A DNA stretch of 33,706 bases from Haplomitrium mnioides. Lineage: Eukaryota; Marchantiophyta; Haplomitriopsida; Calobryales. The position numbers were made by a program, and so were the translations under genes. A model generated the notes under the pieces. That model saw only the letters and a list, made by a program, of their open reading frames with translations. It did no database searches and was not told the origin of the DNA. Shown piece after piece: positions 1-10,560 of this stretch. The stretch is taken from positions 1-33,706 of the forward strand of contig JBNGIS010033957.1 in assembly GCA_049999725.1 (NCBI GenBank). Direction: 5' to 3'. Each line of letters starts with the position of its first letter. The first letter of the stretch is position 1.

Positions 1-91
1 TTCTTTGGATCTTTAATTTATCATTTGTCTTTGCATTTAATATTTTATAAATTTATGTTTTTTTTTCGAAACCTACGGTCAATGTGGGCAT

Positions 92-355
92 GGACATCAA
101 AGTTCATGCGCGCGTGAACTTCAAAGTCCATTTGCTCAAGGACTTCGAAGTCACTGCGAGCTTAGACTTCGAAGTCCAAGCACGCCTGGACTTCGAAGTC
201 CATGTGCGTAAGGACTTCGATGTCCCTCAACGAATGGACTTCGAAGTCCATACACGCATGGACTTCGATGTCTCTACGCCCCCTGACTTCGAAGTCCATG
301 CGCGCATGGACATCAAAGTTCATGCGCGTAGGGACCTCGAAGTCCATGCGCACAT
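92..355. repeat. 24-bp palindromic minisatellite, 11 units
   Basis: Eleven consecutive 24-bp units with no insertion or deletion. The consensus is GGACTTCGAAGTCC followed by ATGCGCGCAT. Both halves are perfect palindromes, so the array is nearly its own reverse complement. Because 24 is a multiple of three, both strands stay open and read the same 8-residue pattern (Asp-Phe-Glu-Val-His-Ala-Arg-Met). Substitutions are scattered among units, so it is not brand new. I see no start context or homology that makes the peptide a credible gene. It ends in a degenerate twelfth unit near 370. Confidence 0.93.
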
Positions 356-430
356 AGACTCTAAAATGTTTTAGAGTTTTAACCTTTCAATGCTTTTTTT
401 ATTCTCTAATGTTTTTGTTTTGATTTTTTT

Positions 431-1545
431 CACGGGGACAAAACTTTCAAGCGGCAACTAGCAAAGAAACTGACAACAGATGCGAAAGGAAGAAAGAAAT
501 CTAGGGTCGAGGAAGCCCCCGAAGAACAAGACCAGCCTCCTATGTTGGTCTTTTACCCTCTGACTTTTCTTCTCCACTACCAAAAGGCCAGAGATTGGAA
601 AGCATGGCAGCAAAGTGGTGTTGCATCTCTCACAACAGAAGGAGTTGTGAGAGATGAGGAAGAAGACTTACTTTCTTATGTCGGCGGTCTCAACGTGGTG
701 TTTTATCAAGTCCACGGGGAGGCCAACGCCCGACAATTGAGGGGCCTTGTGAAACCTAGGTGTTTCACATTGGCTATTGCTGATATTTCTTACGAGTATA
801 ACCTAAAGGAATGTAAGCATGATGACTCGGAACCATTTTCAAAAGATGACATTTTCAACATGGTATCATCTTTTGCGGCAATAACTACTTCGGAGTTTTG
901 GTCCTTTGTAATCATACATTCTTCGCATCAATTTGGCATTGTCGAGGATGCCCTTTCTGAAGTCTGCTGTGCAATTGATCACGGCATCTGGTGAGTTGTT
1001 CTTTCATTTTTATTTTTTTTGATTTCTTTGTTTTTTATTTCTCTTGCATTTTTGTTACAATATTTGATGTGGTTGTTTATCTTTTTGCAGGGACAAAAAC
1101 AATATACATCATTCTAGTGGTCCCTGAATTGCACATGCCCACGAGTATTGGACGGTGGGCTACTGGACAAAGGAAGGAAAGAGGAGCATGCGCCATTTCA
1201 ACTTGCAAGCTTCTTCTGCAACCGAACTTCCTCGACAACCTATGCGGAGTGTTTTTAGTTGCCCTGCAGTTTCTGCAAAGCTTAAACATCCAGAAGATGA
1301 TACTTCTGTGAATGTTTATCAGAAACCGTAGGCTGTGTACAATTTTTTTATCAATCATTTATCAATAGAGCAAGATTGGATCCTTGATCTCTGCTTTGAG
1401 TCTGGCACAGACCTTGCCTGTGCTCTTAAGCTGATGCAAAATTGCATCGCCGTGGAATATGATAGACGTCAGTCTATTTATATTCCTCAAAGGGTTTTGG
1501 AGATGGAGAGACTGAGAGAGTCTGAGGACGTCTTTGTACAATTTG
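431..1545 (+). pseudogene. decayed beta-class amino-DNA-methyltransferase (N4-C or N6-A type)
   Basis: The open frame from 431 (first ATG at 542) reads to a GTGAGT splice donor at 991. Joined to the acceptor ending at 1090 it continues in the same frame, though with stops at 1125-1127 and 1329-1331. Along the conceptual product I see a degraded motif IV (IADISYEYNL where ADPPYNL is usual), then GIWDKNN and AHEYWTVGYW as in the middle of these enzymes. Motif X follows (NVYQKP), then motif I (LDLCFESGTDLACAL) and AVEYDRRQ. The order IV-X-I is that of beta-class enzymes that methylate the exocyclic amino group of cytosine or adenine. A basic stretch (KGRKKSR) lies upstream. The two stops, the lost DPPY core and the altered FxGxG glycines argue against activity. 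A real 5' exon may lie upstream of 431. The family call is good; the substrate base is unknown. Confidence 0.72.
991..1090 (+). other. probable intron in the methyltransferase relic
   Basis: It begins GTGAGTTG, runs through T-rich sequence and ends TTTTTGCAG. Removing these 100 bp joins the exons in phase, restoring the Trp codon of the WDKNN motif and keeping the downstream YQKP and motif I in the same frame. A spliceosomal intron shows that the source gene was eukaryotic, not recent bacterial contamination. Confidence 0.65.
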
Positions 1546-1699
1546 CATCAATAATTAAATTTATTTTTTCCAAATATTTTTTTGCCAAAGTTTCATCTTG
1601 TTGCTCTTTCAATCTATTACAAGTCTTTTCATCAAGATTTTAGAATGATTGGAGTCTTTGCACATTGTTCAGTGTCTTTGCGCATTAAGGCTTTGTAGT

Positions 1700-1995
1700 T
1701 CTTATTCAGTTTCCCTACGCGCTTAAGCTGTAAGGTTGTTGTTCAGAGTCCCTGCACCCGTCGGTCAAAGGGTTCTTGTTCACTGTCTATGCTTGCATAG
1801 GCTGCATGGTTCTTGTTTAGAACCTTGGCGTGTTTTGGCTCTAGGATTCTAGTTGAAAGTCCATGTGTGCATGGCTTCGTTGTTCTTGTTCAGAGTCTAA
1901 GCATGCAGAGGATTTAGGATTTTTGTTCGGAGTCTATGCGTGCATAGGCCTTACGGTTCTGGTTTGGAGTCTATGCTTGCATAGACTTTGTTGGC
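1700..1995. repeat. degenerate ~37-bp minisatellite related to the 24-bp array
   Basis: The phrase GTTCTTGTTCAGAGTC recurs in diverged copies starting near 1735, 1771, 1808, 1846, 1881, 1917 and 1955, a spacing of 35-38 bp. Many units carry a small palindrome such as CTATGCGTGCATAG. The copy at 1859 (AGTCCATGTGTGCATGG) closely resembles the 24-bp array at 92-355, so the two arrays look related. It sits just downstream of the methyltransferase relic. Confidence 0.7.
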
Positions 1996-2145
1996 TACGA
2001 TGCTCAAAGTCAGGTTTAAAGTTCTTACCCAACTGGATATTTACGTTTTCCTGTTGTTTTTTTCTACTAAAAGATATATATTTTATTTCTTTTTTGATGA
2101 ATTTAGTTTATTCACAATAGTGTCAAGTTTTTTTTAAATATTCGA

Positions 2146-2245
2146 NNNNNNNNNNNNNNNNNNNNNNNNNNNNNNNNNNNNNNNNNNNNNNNNNNNNNNN
2201 NNNNNNNNNNNNNNNNNNNNNNNNNNNNNNNNNNNNNNNNNNNNN
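2146..2245. other. assembly gap (100 N)
   Basis: Exactly 100 undetermined bases, the conventional placeholder for a gap of unknown size. The true distance between the methyltransferase region and the gypsy remnants to the right is therefore not known. Confidence 0.99.
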
Positions 2246-2287
2246 AAACAGAAACTCAGTAGCGGTTTCTGGTTCAAAGTAGCAGCT
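2246..2287 (+). repeat. left arm of a long-distance inverted repeat
   Basis: These 42 bases match the reverse complement of 33557-33598 without indels, with about five mismatches. The shared core includes CAGTAGCGGTT and CTGGTTCAAAGTAGC. The arm starts at the edge of the assembly gap, so the repeat may extend into missing sequence. Its identity (transposon end, dispersed repeat or other) is unknown. Confidence 0.75.
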
Positions 2288-2387
2288 TTTATGTCCTCTT
2301 ATTTCTAATAAGTTTATTTTTTCTTTTCTTTTTTAATATTCCAAGCACTTCTACATTTTTGTCTCATTATTTTCTTTTTTGCAAGAT

Positions 2388-2915
2388 GTCCAAACCATCT
2401 TGTTATTGCTCAAAATTAGTGAAAAAATATGCCAATAAGCATTCTCATGATTTTTCTTATGCTTTAGATGACCAAGTTATGCTCTTTACTCATGATCTTC
2501 TCTTGTTTCTAGATACTTAAGTTCATAAGTTGTCTCAAGCTTGGATTGGTTGTTTCTCCATTTTCCATGCCATTTTTTATTACTTACAAGCTTGATCTTC
2601 CTCTCCATCTCAAGCTTCATCATATGTTCTATGTGTCTAAACTTAAACCCTTTGTTCATAGTCCATCTTTGTTTCCAAACTTCTTGTTTTCTATATAATT
2701 AATAATCTTGAAGAATATAAAGTCAAGCATTTTTTTTGCAAAGCAAGTTATCAAGTGGCAAGTCATCCACAAGTGCAACGCAAAGTTTTGTGAACATGTT
2801 GTCCACTTCATGATGCTAATTACGGGTCGTGGTTTAACTTGAAAATGCTCAAAATGTTATATAAGTGTTTGAGAGTGCCAACAATGATGAGAATGTCATC
2901 AATCAAAAGGCATAG
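2388..2915 (+). pseudogene. Ty3/gypsy integrase C-terminal remnant
   Basis: Frame-broken plus-strand sequence aligns with the integrase tail of the complete gypsy element at 12273-12875 on the other strand. Shared landmarks are a GDQVML-like segment (DDQVML here), the VHKLSxAWIG segment, the HHMFYVSKLNPFV segment (HPVFHVSKLNLFV there) and AKQVIKW at the chromodomain start. It is the 3' end of a plus-strand chromovirus whose 5' part is missing behind the gap. The last ~150 bp before 2920 is the 3' untranslated stretch leading to the LTR. It cannot code for a working protein. Confidence 0.75.
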
Positions 2916-2919
2916 ATTT

Positions 2920-3244
2920 TGTAGTAGCAGTATATGTATAATATTATAAGGTTTATTTTAGGTTTGGAGGTTGAAGTAACTTATTTTTAAGGTTTCTTTT
3001 AGAAAAGTAAGATAAGGTCACTTTTAGAGTTGGAAGTTGAAGTAACTTGTAAGTGAAGGAAGTTAAGTAACTTATTGTCCACAAGTATAAATAAAAGAAT
3101 CTCATTTCCCACCTACTAATTTAAGAGCCAATTTCAAATAGTTTGAGGTTTTGCTAGTGTTATTTTTGGTTGGTTTTGGTGGATGTCTATCTTGGTATTT
3201 GAGTTTGTTTATTCATTTGGAGTTTGTCTTTGAGTTCTTTTGCA
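2920..3244 (+). repeat. 3' LTR of the plus-strand gypsy remnant
   Basis: It begins TGTAGTAGCAGTATATG and ends TTGAGTTCTTTTGCA, giving the TG...CA ends of an LTR. It carries a TATA-like TATAAATAAAAG and shares the phrases GTTGAAGTAACTTGTAAGTG and GAGTTTGTCTTTGAG with the LTRs at 22491 and 23134. At 3245 the sequence switches abruptly to minus-strand gypsy pol, which marks the insertion boundary. Confidence 0.7.
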
Positions 3245-6178
3245 TGTGTAGTCTTCTCTACTCCAAGATGCCTTGAGATTGGAATGTCATTTGCTTCATG
3301 TAAATAAGCCATGCAAAGCATAACATCTTGTAGAACATAGAATTGATGGTCTTGATGAAAGAAAACATCTTCTTGCACATTTTGCTTGAAACATTCACTG
3401 GCTACCTCATCAAGTTGTAATATGCTAAGATTCTCCATGCCAAAGCACCTCATGAAAATAGATAATCTAGTTTGTGTGTTGATACATTTAGAATGGTATG
3501 GAAACTTCTTGGCTTGTACTCTAACTTGATATCAAAGAGCTGCGATTGATCTTCCCAACAATAATAACGACTAGTCATGTGTTCTGAATGGGTTGATTGC
3601 AATAATGACTTCTGATCAAAGCACACAATTACAAATTTCTCCAAAAGATGGTGTCTCTAAAATTTTGTTGCACAACTACTGCTAATTGCTTTTGATCTCA
3701 TGTAGAATAGTTTTCTCTATGCCATTTAATCAATGTGACTTGAAGGAAATTTTATCAAGCCCATTCTTAAAATTATATTGTAGCACTTTTCTACAGGCAA
3801 AACTCAAAGCATTAGAATAGACTATGCAATGTGCTTTTGGATTATACATCTGTGGAATAGAATGAAAAGAGATTTCTTTATAAGTTGTTGAAATACCACT
3901 TTCTCTTTGGTAGTTTATAGAACCTTGACTTATTTATCTAGTAGATCTATAAGCAATGCCATACTTTATCCATAGTAATGGATGAATTGTCTATAAAATC
4001 TTGCCAATCCATTGAATATTCTTACTTCCTTTGCATCTTTTGCCATTGGCCACTCTCCAATAGCCTCAATCTTCTCTTCCTCTTTCTTTATGCTACCAAT
4101 AGACATCTAATACTCTAGATAAGGCACATCTTGCCTCCCAATAGCACACTTAGGCCTTCGACAATAAAAACTCCACTTATTCAATATCTTCAATACTTTC
4201 TTATGATGAGCACGATGTTTGACCTTAGCTTTACTCAAGATAAGAACATCATCTAAGAATACCAAATTTGACTAACCCAAAAATCTACAAGAAATACCAA
4301 TTCATTTGATCCATTAATATCACGAGAGCATTGGTGAGATCAAATATTAGAACCTTCCACTCAACTTAGAAAATAATTGTGCACTACTCAATTGATTAAA
4401 AAAATCATCAATACAAGGAAAATAATGAGCATTCTTAACTACTGACTTGTTGACATTGTGATGAACTATACAAAGGCAAAAACCATAGTTCTTTTTTGGT
4501 ACAAATAACAACAGTACTTCTAAAGATGAGGTGTTATATTGAATGGAATTCTTTTCAAGAAGTTTTTTTGAGGTTTTGTAAAGCTTTTCCAACTTATGTG
4601 GTGAGAATTAGTACATAAGCCAACAAAAAAGAGTATTTCCTAGCAACAACTCAATTTGAAAGCATTTCTTAGTCATCTAGTAAGTTTTTTGGCAAATCAT
4701 TTGAAAACATATCTATCAACTCCTTCAATATACCATTAACTATTGTGATAATCACAAGTTTTGCTTTCTCCTTACTCAAATCTATTATAAGCTTATCTAA
4801 GTTACAAAGATAGGAATCTTCTTTGAAAAATATTTCCCTATATAAGTGATATGGTAAATTGGCTTAGACATCTTTATCAAGGGTATGAGATGCTCTCAAA
4901 GAAAGAGATTTTTCTATGTAGTAACTTGAGTTTATTTTTCTTTCACATTCAACTTAAATATATTAATCGTCAAGCCAAAGAAAATCTAAAATGATGTCAT
5001 ATTGTAGTGGTGCAATTGAAAAATTGCATGGGTTCCATGTACTTGTTTCCAATTCTTAAAAGAAATGGTTTTTGAGATTGAAATACATCATATTTTTTGG
5101 CCATTAGCCATAGTCAAAATACTTCTCTCATAGGCATATCTTTTGCTTTGAATCTTCTAACAAAATGAAATGACATAAAATTCTCAAAAATCTTACAATC
5201 CACCAACATTCTATAAGAATGAGCATCAATCATATTGTGGAGCAAGTTACTTTAAATTCTAGCCAAGCTTTTAATTAGATTGAAACAAGTGAAGCTCTTG
5301 GTAAGTTGCTAAACTGGTTGTACTAAAACCTATCATTTTCATAGTTATTCTCTTCTAGTATTGCTATAAGAGGATGAGGTTTACCTTGGCGGTGTAGGCA
5401 ACTTGGATGCCTCAAACCAAGTTGTCGACAACATAAGCATCCTCCATTTTTGCATACGTATTTATGCTCCACATCATGGAATGTCTATCATTGCACTACA
5501 TTCATCTCCATAGATGTAGCCTTATTTGTTGACACATATATGGTTGGTAATACTAGTTCAAGATGTGGCATAACTTATGTGGCAGAAAGAAACGAATTAT
5601 ATTGCTTAACCATGTACATTGATTTTTCTAATTTACAAGGTTCTCTCATTTTTATTTCCATCCGAGTGCAAGGTTTCAATCATCAAATAAAATGATCAAG
5701 TTCTTCTCTTTCTTTCATATCTTGAACTTCCATGATAGTATTCTAGAATTTCATATTATAGCTACTTATTGTACCAAGTTGTTTTTCCAATTTTGCAAGA
5801 CAATCTCTCTACCTTTGAAGCATTTAGAACCATAAATCTTGAAGTCACTACAATTTTATACTCAAGCCAAGAAAAAAATAGGAGTAGCAAACCCATGTTG
5901 TGCTTGCTTAAATTGATGTCTCTACCAAATACTTGCAACTTCTTCAAATTGACTTGCCACAAACAAAATTTGTTGATCATCTTCTCTTTTGCATTTTGAA
6001 AATGCACATAGTTCTCTTCTTCTTGAAAGGGAATTTTTCCCATTGTTTACATTCAAACTTCTTATAGACAAGAAAGATCTTTTAGTTTGTTGTTGCATTG
6101 CTTGAATAACTTCTCCATTTTTTTTTTAGATTTCTCTTTGTTGCTCTCTATCCAAAGGAGTGTTTAGATGCAATATAA
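3245..6178 (-). pseudogene. decayed Ty3/gypsy gag-pol, minus strand
   Basis: Several short minus-strand frames match successive parts of the complete chromovirus at 11720-16640, in the same order. The H2C2 zinc-finger region lies near 3250-3440 (MAYLHEANDIPISRHLGV), the RNase H/tether region near 3450-4120 and the RT around 4370-4510 (VPKKNYGFCLC, CIDDFFNQL). Protease-region remnants lie near 4980-5230 and gag near 5700-6180. Stops and frameshifts occur throughout, so no function remains. The left end stops at 3244, where the plus-strand element inserted; the missing integrase core would lie beyond it. A plus-strand ORF at 5450-5695 is only an antisense shadow. Confidence 0.8.
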
Positions 6179-6450
6179 TGTAAGAGATCTGAATGACAAA
6201 CTTCAACAGAGTTAAACCAACCATATGCCAGGATAGGCAATCATCAAAGAATACACAAGCAAAAGCTTAAACCAATTGAGATTACCTCTAGAATAAGGGA
6301 ATGGGAAGTGAGATATTTTTTTTTGTAGAAGAGTTGTCACTTAATTTCCTTCACTTACAAGTTATTTCAAATTCCAAATCTAAAAGTAAATTTATTGTAT
6401 TCCCTTCACTTCTTTTCTATTTCTCACAATCTAATATTTATACTATTGTA
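6179..6450 (-). repeat. 5' LTR of the minus-strand gypsy relic
   Basis: The right edge (ACTATTGTA) and left edge (TGTAAGAGATCTGAATGAC) correspond to the edges of the complete LTR at 16252-16640. The middle carries the same CTTCACTTACAAGT stretch. It is shorter and more diverged than the 390-bp copies. Confidence 0.65.
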
Positions 6451-8519
6451 TCTCACATCTAGAATAGCCAAATTTTGATGAGCTAAAATCCATATGGATC
6501 AAGAATTCTATGTGAGCCTTGGAGTATACAAACTTTTGTGGATCAAGAGCCACATAGTTGTGATGTTTGAATATAAGGAGTCTCTATGCACTATTTGTTG
6601 TTTCAAGATGATGGAGATGACTAGATGGTCATCTATGATCTATTTGGAGATTTTTTACATTGTTTGAGTTAAGCTGTTCTAATATTGAGGAAAATGTTGC
6701 CAAGACATTTTTGAGTGAGGTTTTATATGGTAGCAAAACTGTAAATAAACTTTAGTGTTGTGTCTTGAGCCAAAAAGCATGTGTCTTGAATCAAACAATG
6801 AACAATAAATAATCGTTACTAGAAACATTAAACAAACTAGAGAAAAAAGAAATGACAGGAAGAACAGATGTTACAAGACATCTTGACTCAAGAAGTGCAA
6901 GTGTTAGAACAACATCTTGAATCAAGGACAAAGGTTAGTATGACATCTTGACTCAAGAAGCACAAGTATTAGAGCAACATCTTGAATCAAGAACAAATTA
7001 TAAACACAAAAGTTGGTATAACATGTTGACTCAAGAAGCGCAAGCCTTGGAACAACATTTTAATTCAAGAACAAAGCATAAACACCAACTATCAAGTAGT
7101 GAAGTGCATAATAGAGCTAGCAAAGTAGAGGCATATGAGTTAGCAATAAAACTAGAGACAATTAGAAACAAAACATATTCTTGAATTGAAAATAATACCT
7201 TAGCACGACATATATTAAATGCCAAAAAGAAATAGAACAAGACACAACATACCAAGGTTATCAAGATTGCAAGAGTGGATCAAGATAAACTAGACAAAGT
7301 ACCAATATTGAGGTACTCAAGTAGGATTGTGCATTTACCATCACACCACTTTGTATAGTGAGATAGCAATGAATAAGGATGCTTTTTGGGTTAGGTGATA
7401 GAGTGTTGTCTGACTAAACTGCAGTCACGAATAGGATCATAAAGGGTTGCCAATTTTTGAATCAAGAGCAACATGTTTGAAAAATGACACTATATTATTA
7501 CTTCCCATAGACATTTATGGTGAGTGAGGTAATCATATATACATCAAACATGAGGGTCAAAGCATGATACATAATAAGACACAATATCACTAGCACAATC
7601 AAACACCAAAAGGTTAGACATAATTGGATGAGCATTTATAGGTCTTGAATCCAAAAGATTCAAAGTGGAAAGAAGACATGAACAAGGAGGAGAAATGAAC
7701 AATGGAACTTGCGTTAAGAAAAATACAATGTATTAAAAGATATGACTGAGGAAATGCAATATTTTCATTGATGTATAAAGTAACAAGAGTGGACTCCAGT
7801 GTTATTGTGCATGATGGTGGTTTCTTACATATGTTTTGATGTACCTCACCTTTGAATGAAGAGAAGGAGTAACAGTGCTTTGAAACGACACAACACATAA
7901 TACAACATATAGTTAAGGTAACTTTTTTTTCTAACGTAGCACAACAACACTCCTATATAAGGTAGAAACATTGACTTCAACACTACACCCTTCTTCAAGA
8001 ATGCATATTTTCAGACTTCTTCTTGTCACTTGTATGGTTGTCTTGTTTTAGTCTACTAAGTTTGTAGTCCACAACCACAACTTCTAACTAAAAGGGGTTT
8101 TCTTGTTCTTACAGTCAAGTAACAAGAGGTGTAGCACTCAAAAGGACAGCCTTGAAGGTCAATTGCAATGTCCTTTTTTTACACTTAAACATAGTACTCA
8201 AGTAATCAAGGCTTTGACTACACAAAGTAGAGTGACTTTGAGATATACTTCCAAGTGTTTGAATGCTTTTATATGCTCTACTCAAAGGTCTCCATTTTTT
8301 TAGCAAACGTCACTACTTTGGTATAACACCAACATTGTGGTTTTATGACTGCAACCATTTTTGGAATAATGTTGTTTTGTCAAGCACCAACATTACTATT
8401 TCACCACAAGTGGTCATATTTAATTATCTACTACTATAGTATAACTCATTCACTATGACAAAGTGGTGATGAAGAAATGCCAAAGCAATGATAAATTGTT
8501 GTTTGTTGATGTGTTATAC
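6451..8519. other. no recognised gene; contains a short tandem repeat
   Basis: All frames are short and none matches a family I know. From about 6877 to 7075 the phrase GACATCTTGACTCAAGAAG recurs three times (near 6877, 6942 and 7020), each followed by a CTTGAATCAAG-type phrase. Single related phrases (GTCTTGAGCC, GTCTTGAATC) occur near 6762-6795. A TATATAAGG sequence at about 7954 is the only promoter-like feature. The rest looks like old retrotransposon spacer. Confidence 0.5.
6877..7075 (+). repeat. imperfect tandem repeat, units 65 and 78 bp
   Basis: Three copies of a unit carrying GACATCTTGACTCAAGAAG and then AACATCTTGAATCAAG. The third copy is spaced further because of extra bases (AAACACAAAAGTTGG). 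Each unit itself contains two CTTGANTCAAG near-palindromes. Confidence 0.65.
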
Positions 8520-10560
8520 TCACCTTCATTGATTTTTTTTCTATTTTTGCCTTCATTGATTTCTTCTGGTCATTGATTTTTCCTTCTAGTCATTAATCTT
8601 GCTTGAATATTTTCTTCTTCATTCAGCAACATTTGGTTAGTTCTTTCGATGTAAGTTCCGCTTTGACCTCCACCATCAAAATTTCTTGATTTTATTTGCT
8701 ACTTTGACCTACATCATCGATTTCTCATGTTCTATTTGTTGCTTTGTTCTCCAATTTTCTTCTTTGACCTACATCAAATCTCTTTTTTTCAAGTCTCTTT
8801 TTATGGAGCCTATATTTTGTGCAACTATTCTCCAACTATTCTATTGACTTCTATAAGAAATTTTCCATCGAGCATCGTTCTCCCATTGATTTAAGCATTT
8901 CTTCAACATTTCTTTATATCATCGAGAAAATTACATTTTTTGCTGATTTTTGTGAGAATCTGGTTTCTATATCGACCATAAAGCATTGATTTGAGTCATC
9001 TTTGTATGAGGACTCTTTTTATTTTCTACTATTTCTTTGAGCATTCTTTATCAAGCTTTTTTTTTTCTTTCACCTACTTCAGCTTTAGAGCTCTTGTTGT
9101 GCTTCGAGCTATTGTCTATTGAGCACATTTTGAGCTTAAAGAGTTTCTTATCGAGAAAATTTTGAGCTTTTTTGAGTTATCATTACCTACTGCTTTGAGC
9201 ATTTGTTGTTTAGCATTCATTTTCTTCTATGTTCAACAACAAGCAATCTTGGTTGCTTCTTTCTACGTAGGTTCTTAAAGCACTTGTTATACAAGCTGAA
9301 GCATCTTTTTAGATCTTTTCTTTTCTCACAAGTTTGTAGAGCTCTCTTTACACAAGCTCATTTCTTAGAGCCTCTTTGAGTCACCTTCATATGAGCATTC
9401 TTTCCATTTTTGCTGCTCATTTGAGCATTCATTATCATTCATTTTTTCTTTGACTTACTTCATCATTTTGTTCATCGTTAACTAAATTTTTTGCTCTATG
9501 TCAAATTTGTATTGTGCTTGCAAAAAAGCCTAATTTTTTTTATATAAACTAACCTAAATTTTTTGTTGCAAATTTCTTCTTCCTCCTCTTTATTGCAAGA
9601 CACTCGCCTCTATTGACTTCATTTGAGCATTGTAGGTTTGAACTTTGAATTCTTCTTTGAATTGTTGCCTTTTACTTTTACAAGATGCATGTTCTAACAA
9701 CATAGCCTTTTTCCCTCATTGAGTTTCATGTCTAGCAGGTTTTAAGTTGCTAAGCTACAAAAGTGGCTTGTTCTTCCCTTTTCATGCACATTCATAGAGC
9801 TTTTTTTAATCAAATTTCCACTTTCTACTATTGTCTTCCATGTTAGACCCTTTGATTTATTCTTCTTTCTTTTTTGCAAGACACATACATTCATCAACTT
9901 TATCATTGTTGTTTTTGCCTTCATCAAGTAAGTTTGAGCATAAGAGTCTTTCAATTTCTCATTGAGCTTAATGTCTCCTCACTTTGAGTATAATTATTCA
10001 TTCTTCTCTTCGGATGTGATGTCTCTTTGCTTTGAGCATAGTTCTTCATTCTTTTCTTTGGCGCCTTGTAGATCTCTTTCCATCAAGTCTTTTTTTTCGC
10101 ATCCTTGCAATTCCTTCTTCCCATGTATCATTTTTTTTTTATGATTCCTTCTTCTCATATCTCCTTAATCTATCTTTGGATAATGTAGATTTGTGGTAGC
10201 ATTTTTTTTTTGATTCATTGAGCTATTTGAGCCTTGTCATTGGTTTCTCCCTCCCATACACTTTGTAGAGATCTTTTTAATCAAACTTCAACTTTTTATT
10301 GTTGTCTTTCTTATTCTATTCCTCAACTTTATAGAGCTTATTTAATTAATTTTTCCTTTCTTTTTTAGAGTGACATAGGTAGTCTTCAACTTCATTATTG
10401 TTGCCTTTGCTTTCATCAAACATCACATACATTCTTCAACTTGATTCAGCTTATGTCTTCTTCAAGTTGCCATCATCTTTTCCTTATGCTCCTACCAATT
10501 GCAATCATTCTTCAATTTTTTTTTACTTCATATGTTAGCTAGTAGCTGCAATCATCAGTG
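8520..10560 (-). pseudogene. decayed Lys/Glu-rich, coiled-coil-like coding sequence (uncertain)
   Basis: The plus strand is T-rich and pyrimidine-rich, with recurring words such as TTTGAGCATT, TTTGACCTACATCA and TTGTAGAGCT. Read on the minus strand it gives a broken but strongly Lys/Glu/Asn-rich translation. Examples are MERDLQGAKEKNEELCSKQ and SEEKNE near 10000-10090, and SYAQTYLMKAKTTMIKLMN near 9880-9950. Phrases are reused about 470 bp apart: the segments near 9790-9900 resemble those near 10270-10400. This fits an old repetitive coiled-coil protein gene riddled with stops, or a low-complexity region that only imitates one. No family was recognised and no intact frame survives; the longest is 70 residues at 9742-9954. 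Confidence 0.35.

Noticed and set aside
92-355. CRISPR-like array
   Set aside because: Units are contiguous with no unique spacers and the host is a eukaryote.
84-374. 96-residue ORF (and a 63-residue one on the other strand) across the palindromic array as repeat proteins
   Set aside because: Both strands are open only because a 24-bp palindromic unit without stops is repeated in phase. No coding context, homology or start signal seen.
2246-2287. tRNA-like B-box (GGTTCAAA) suggesting a SINE
   Set aside because: No matching A box, cloverleaf or SINE tail nearby; one short motif is not enough.
5450-5695. 81-residue plus-strand ORF
   Set aside because: Antisense shadow within the decayed minus-strand gypsy gag-protease region.
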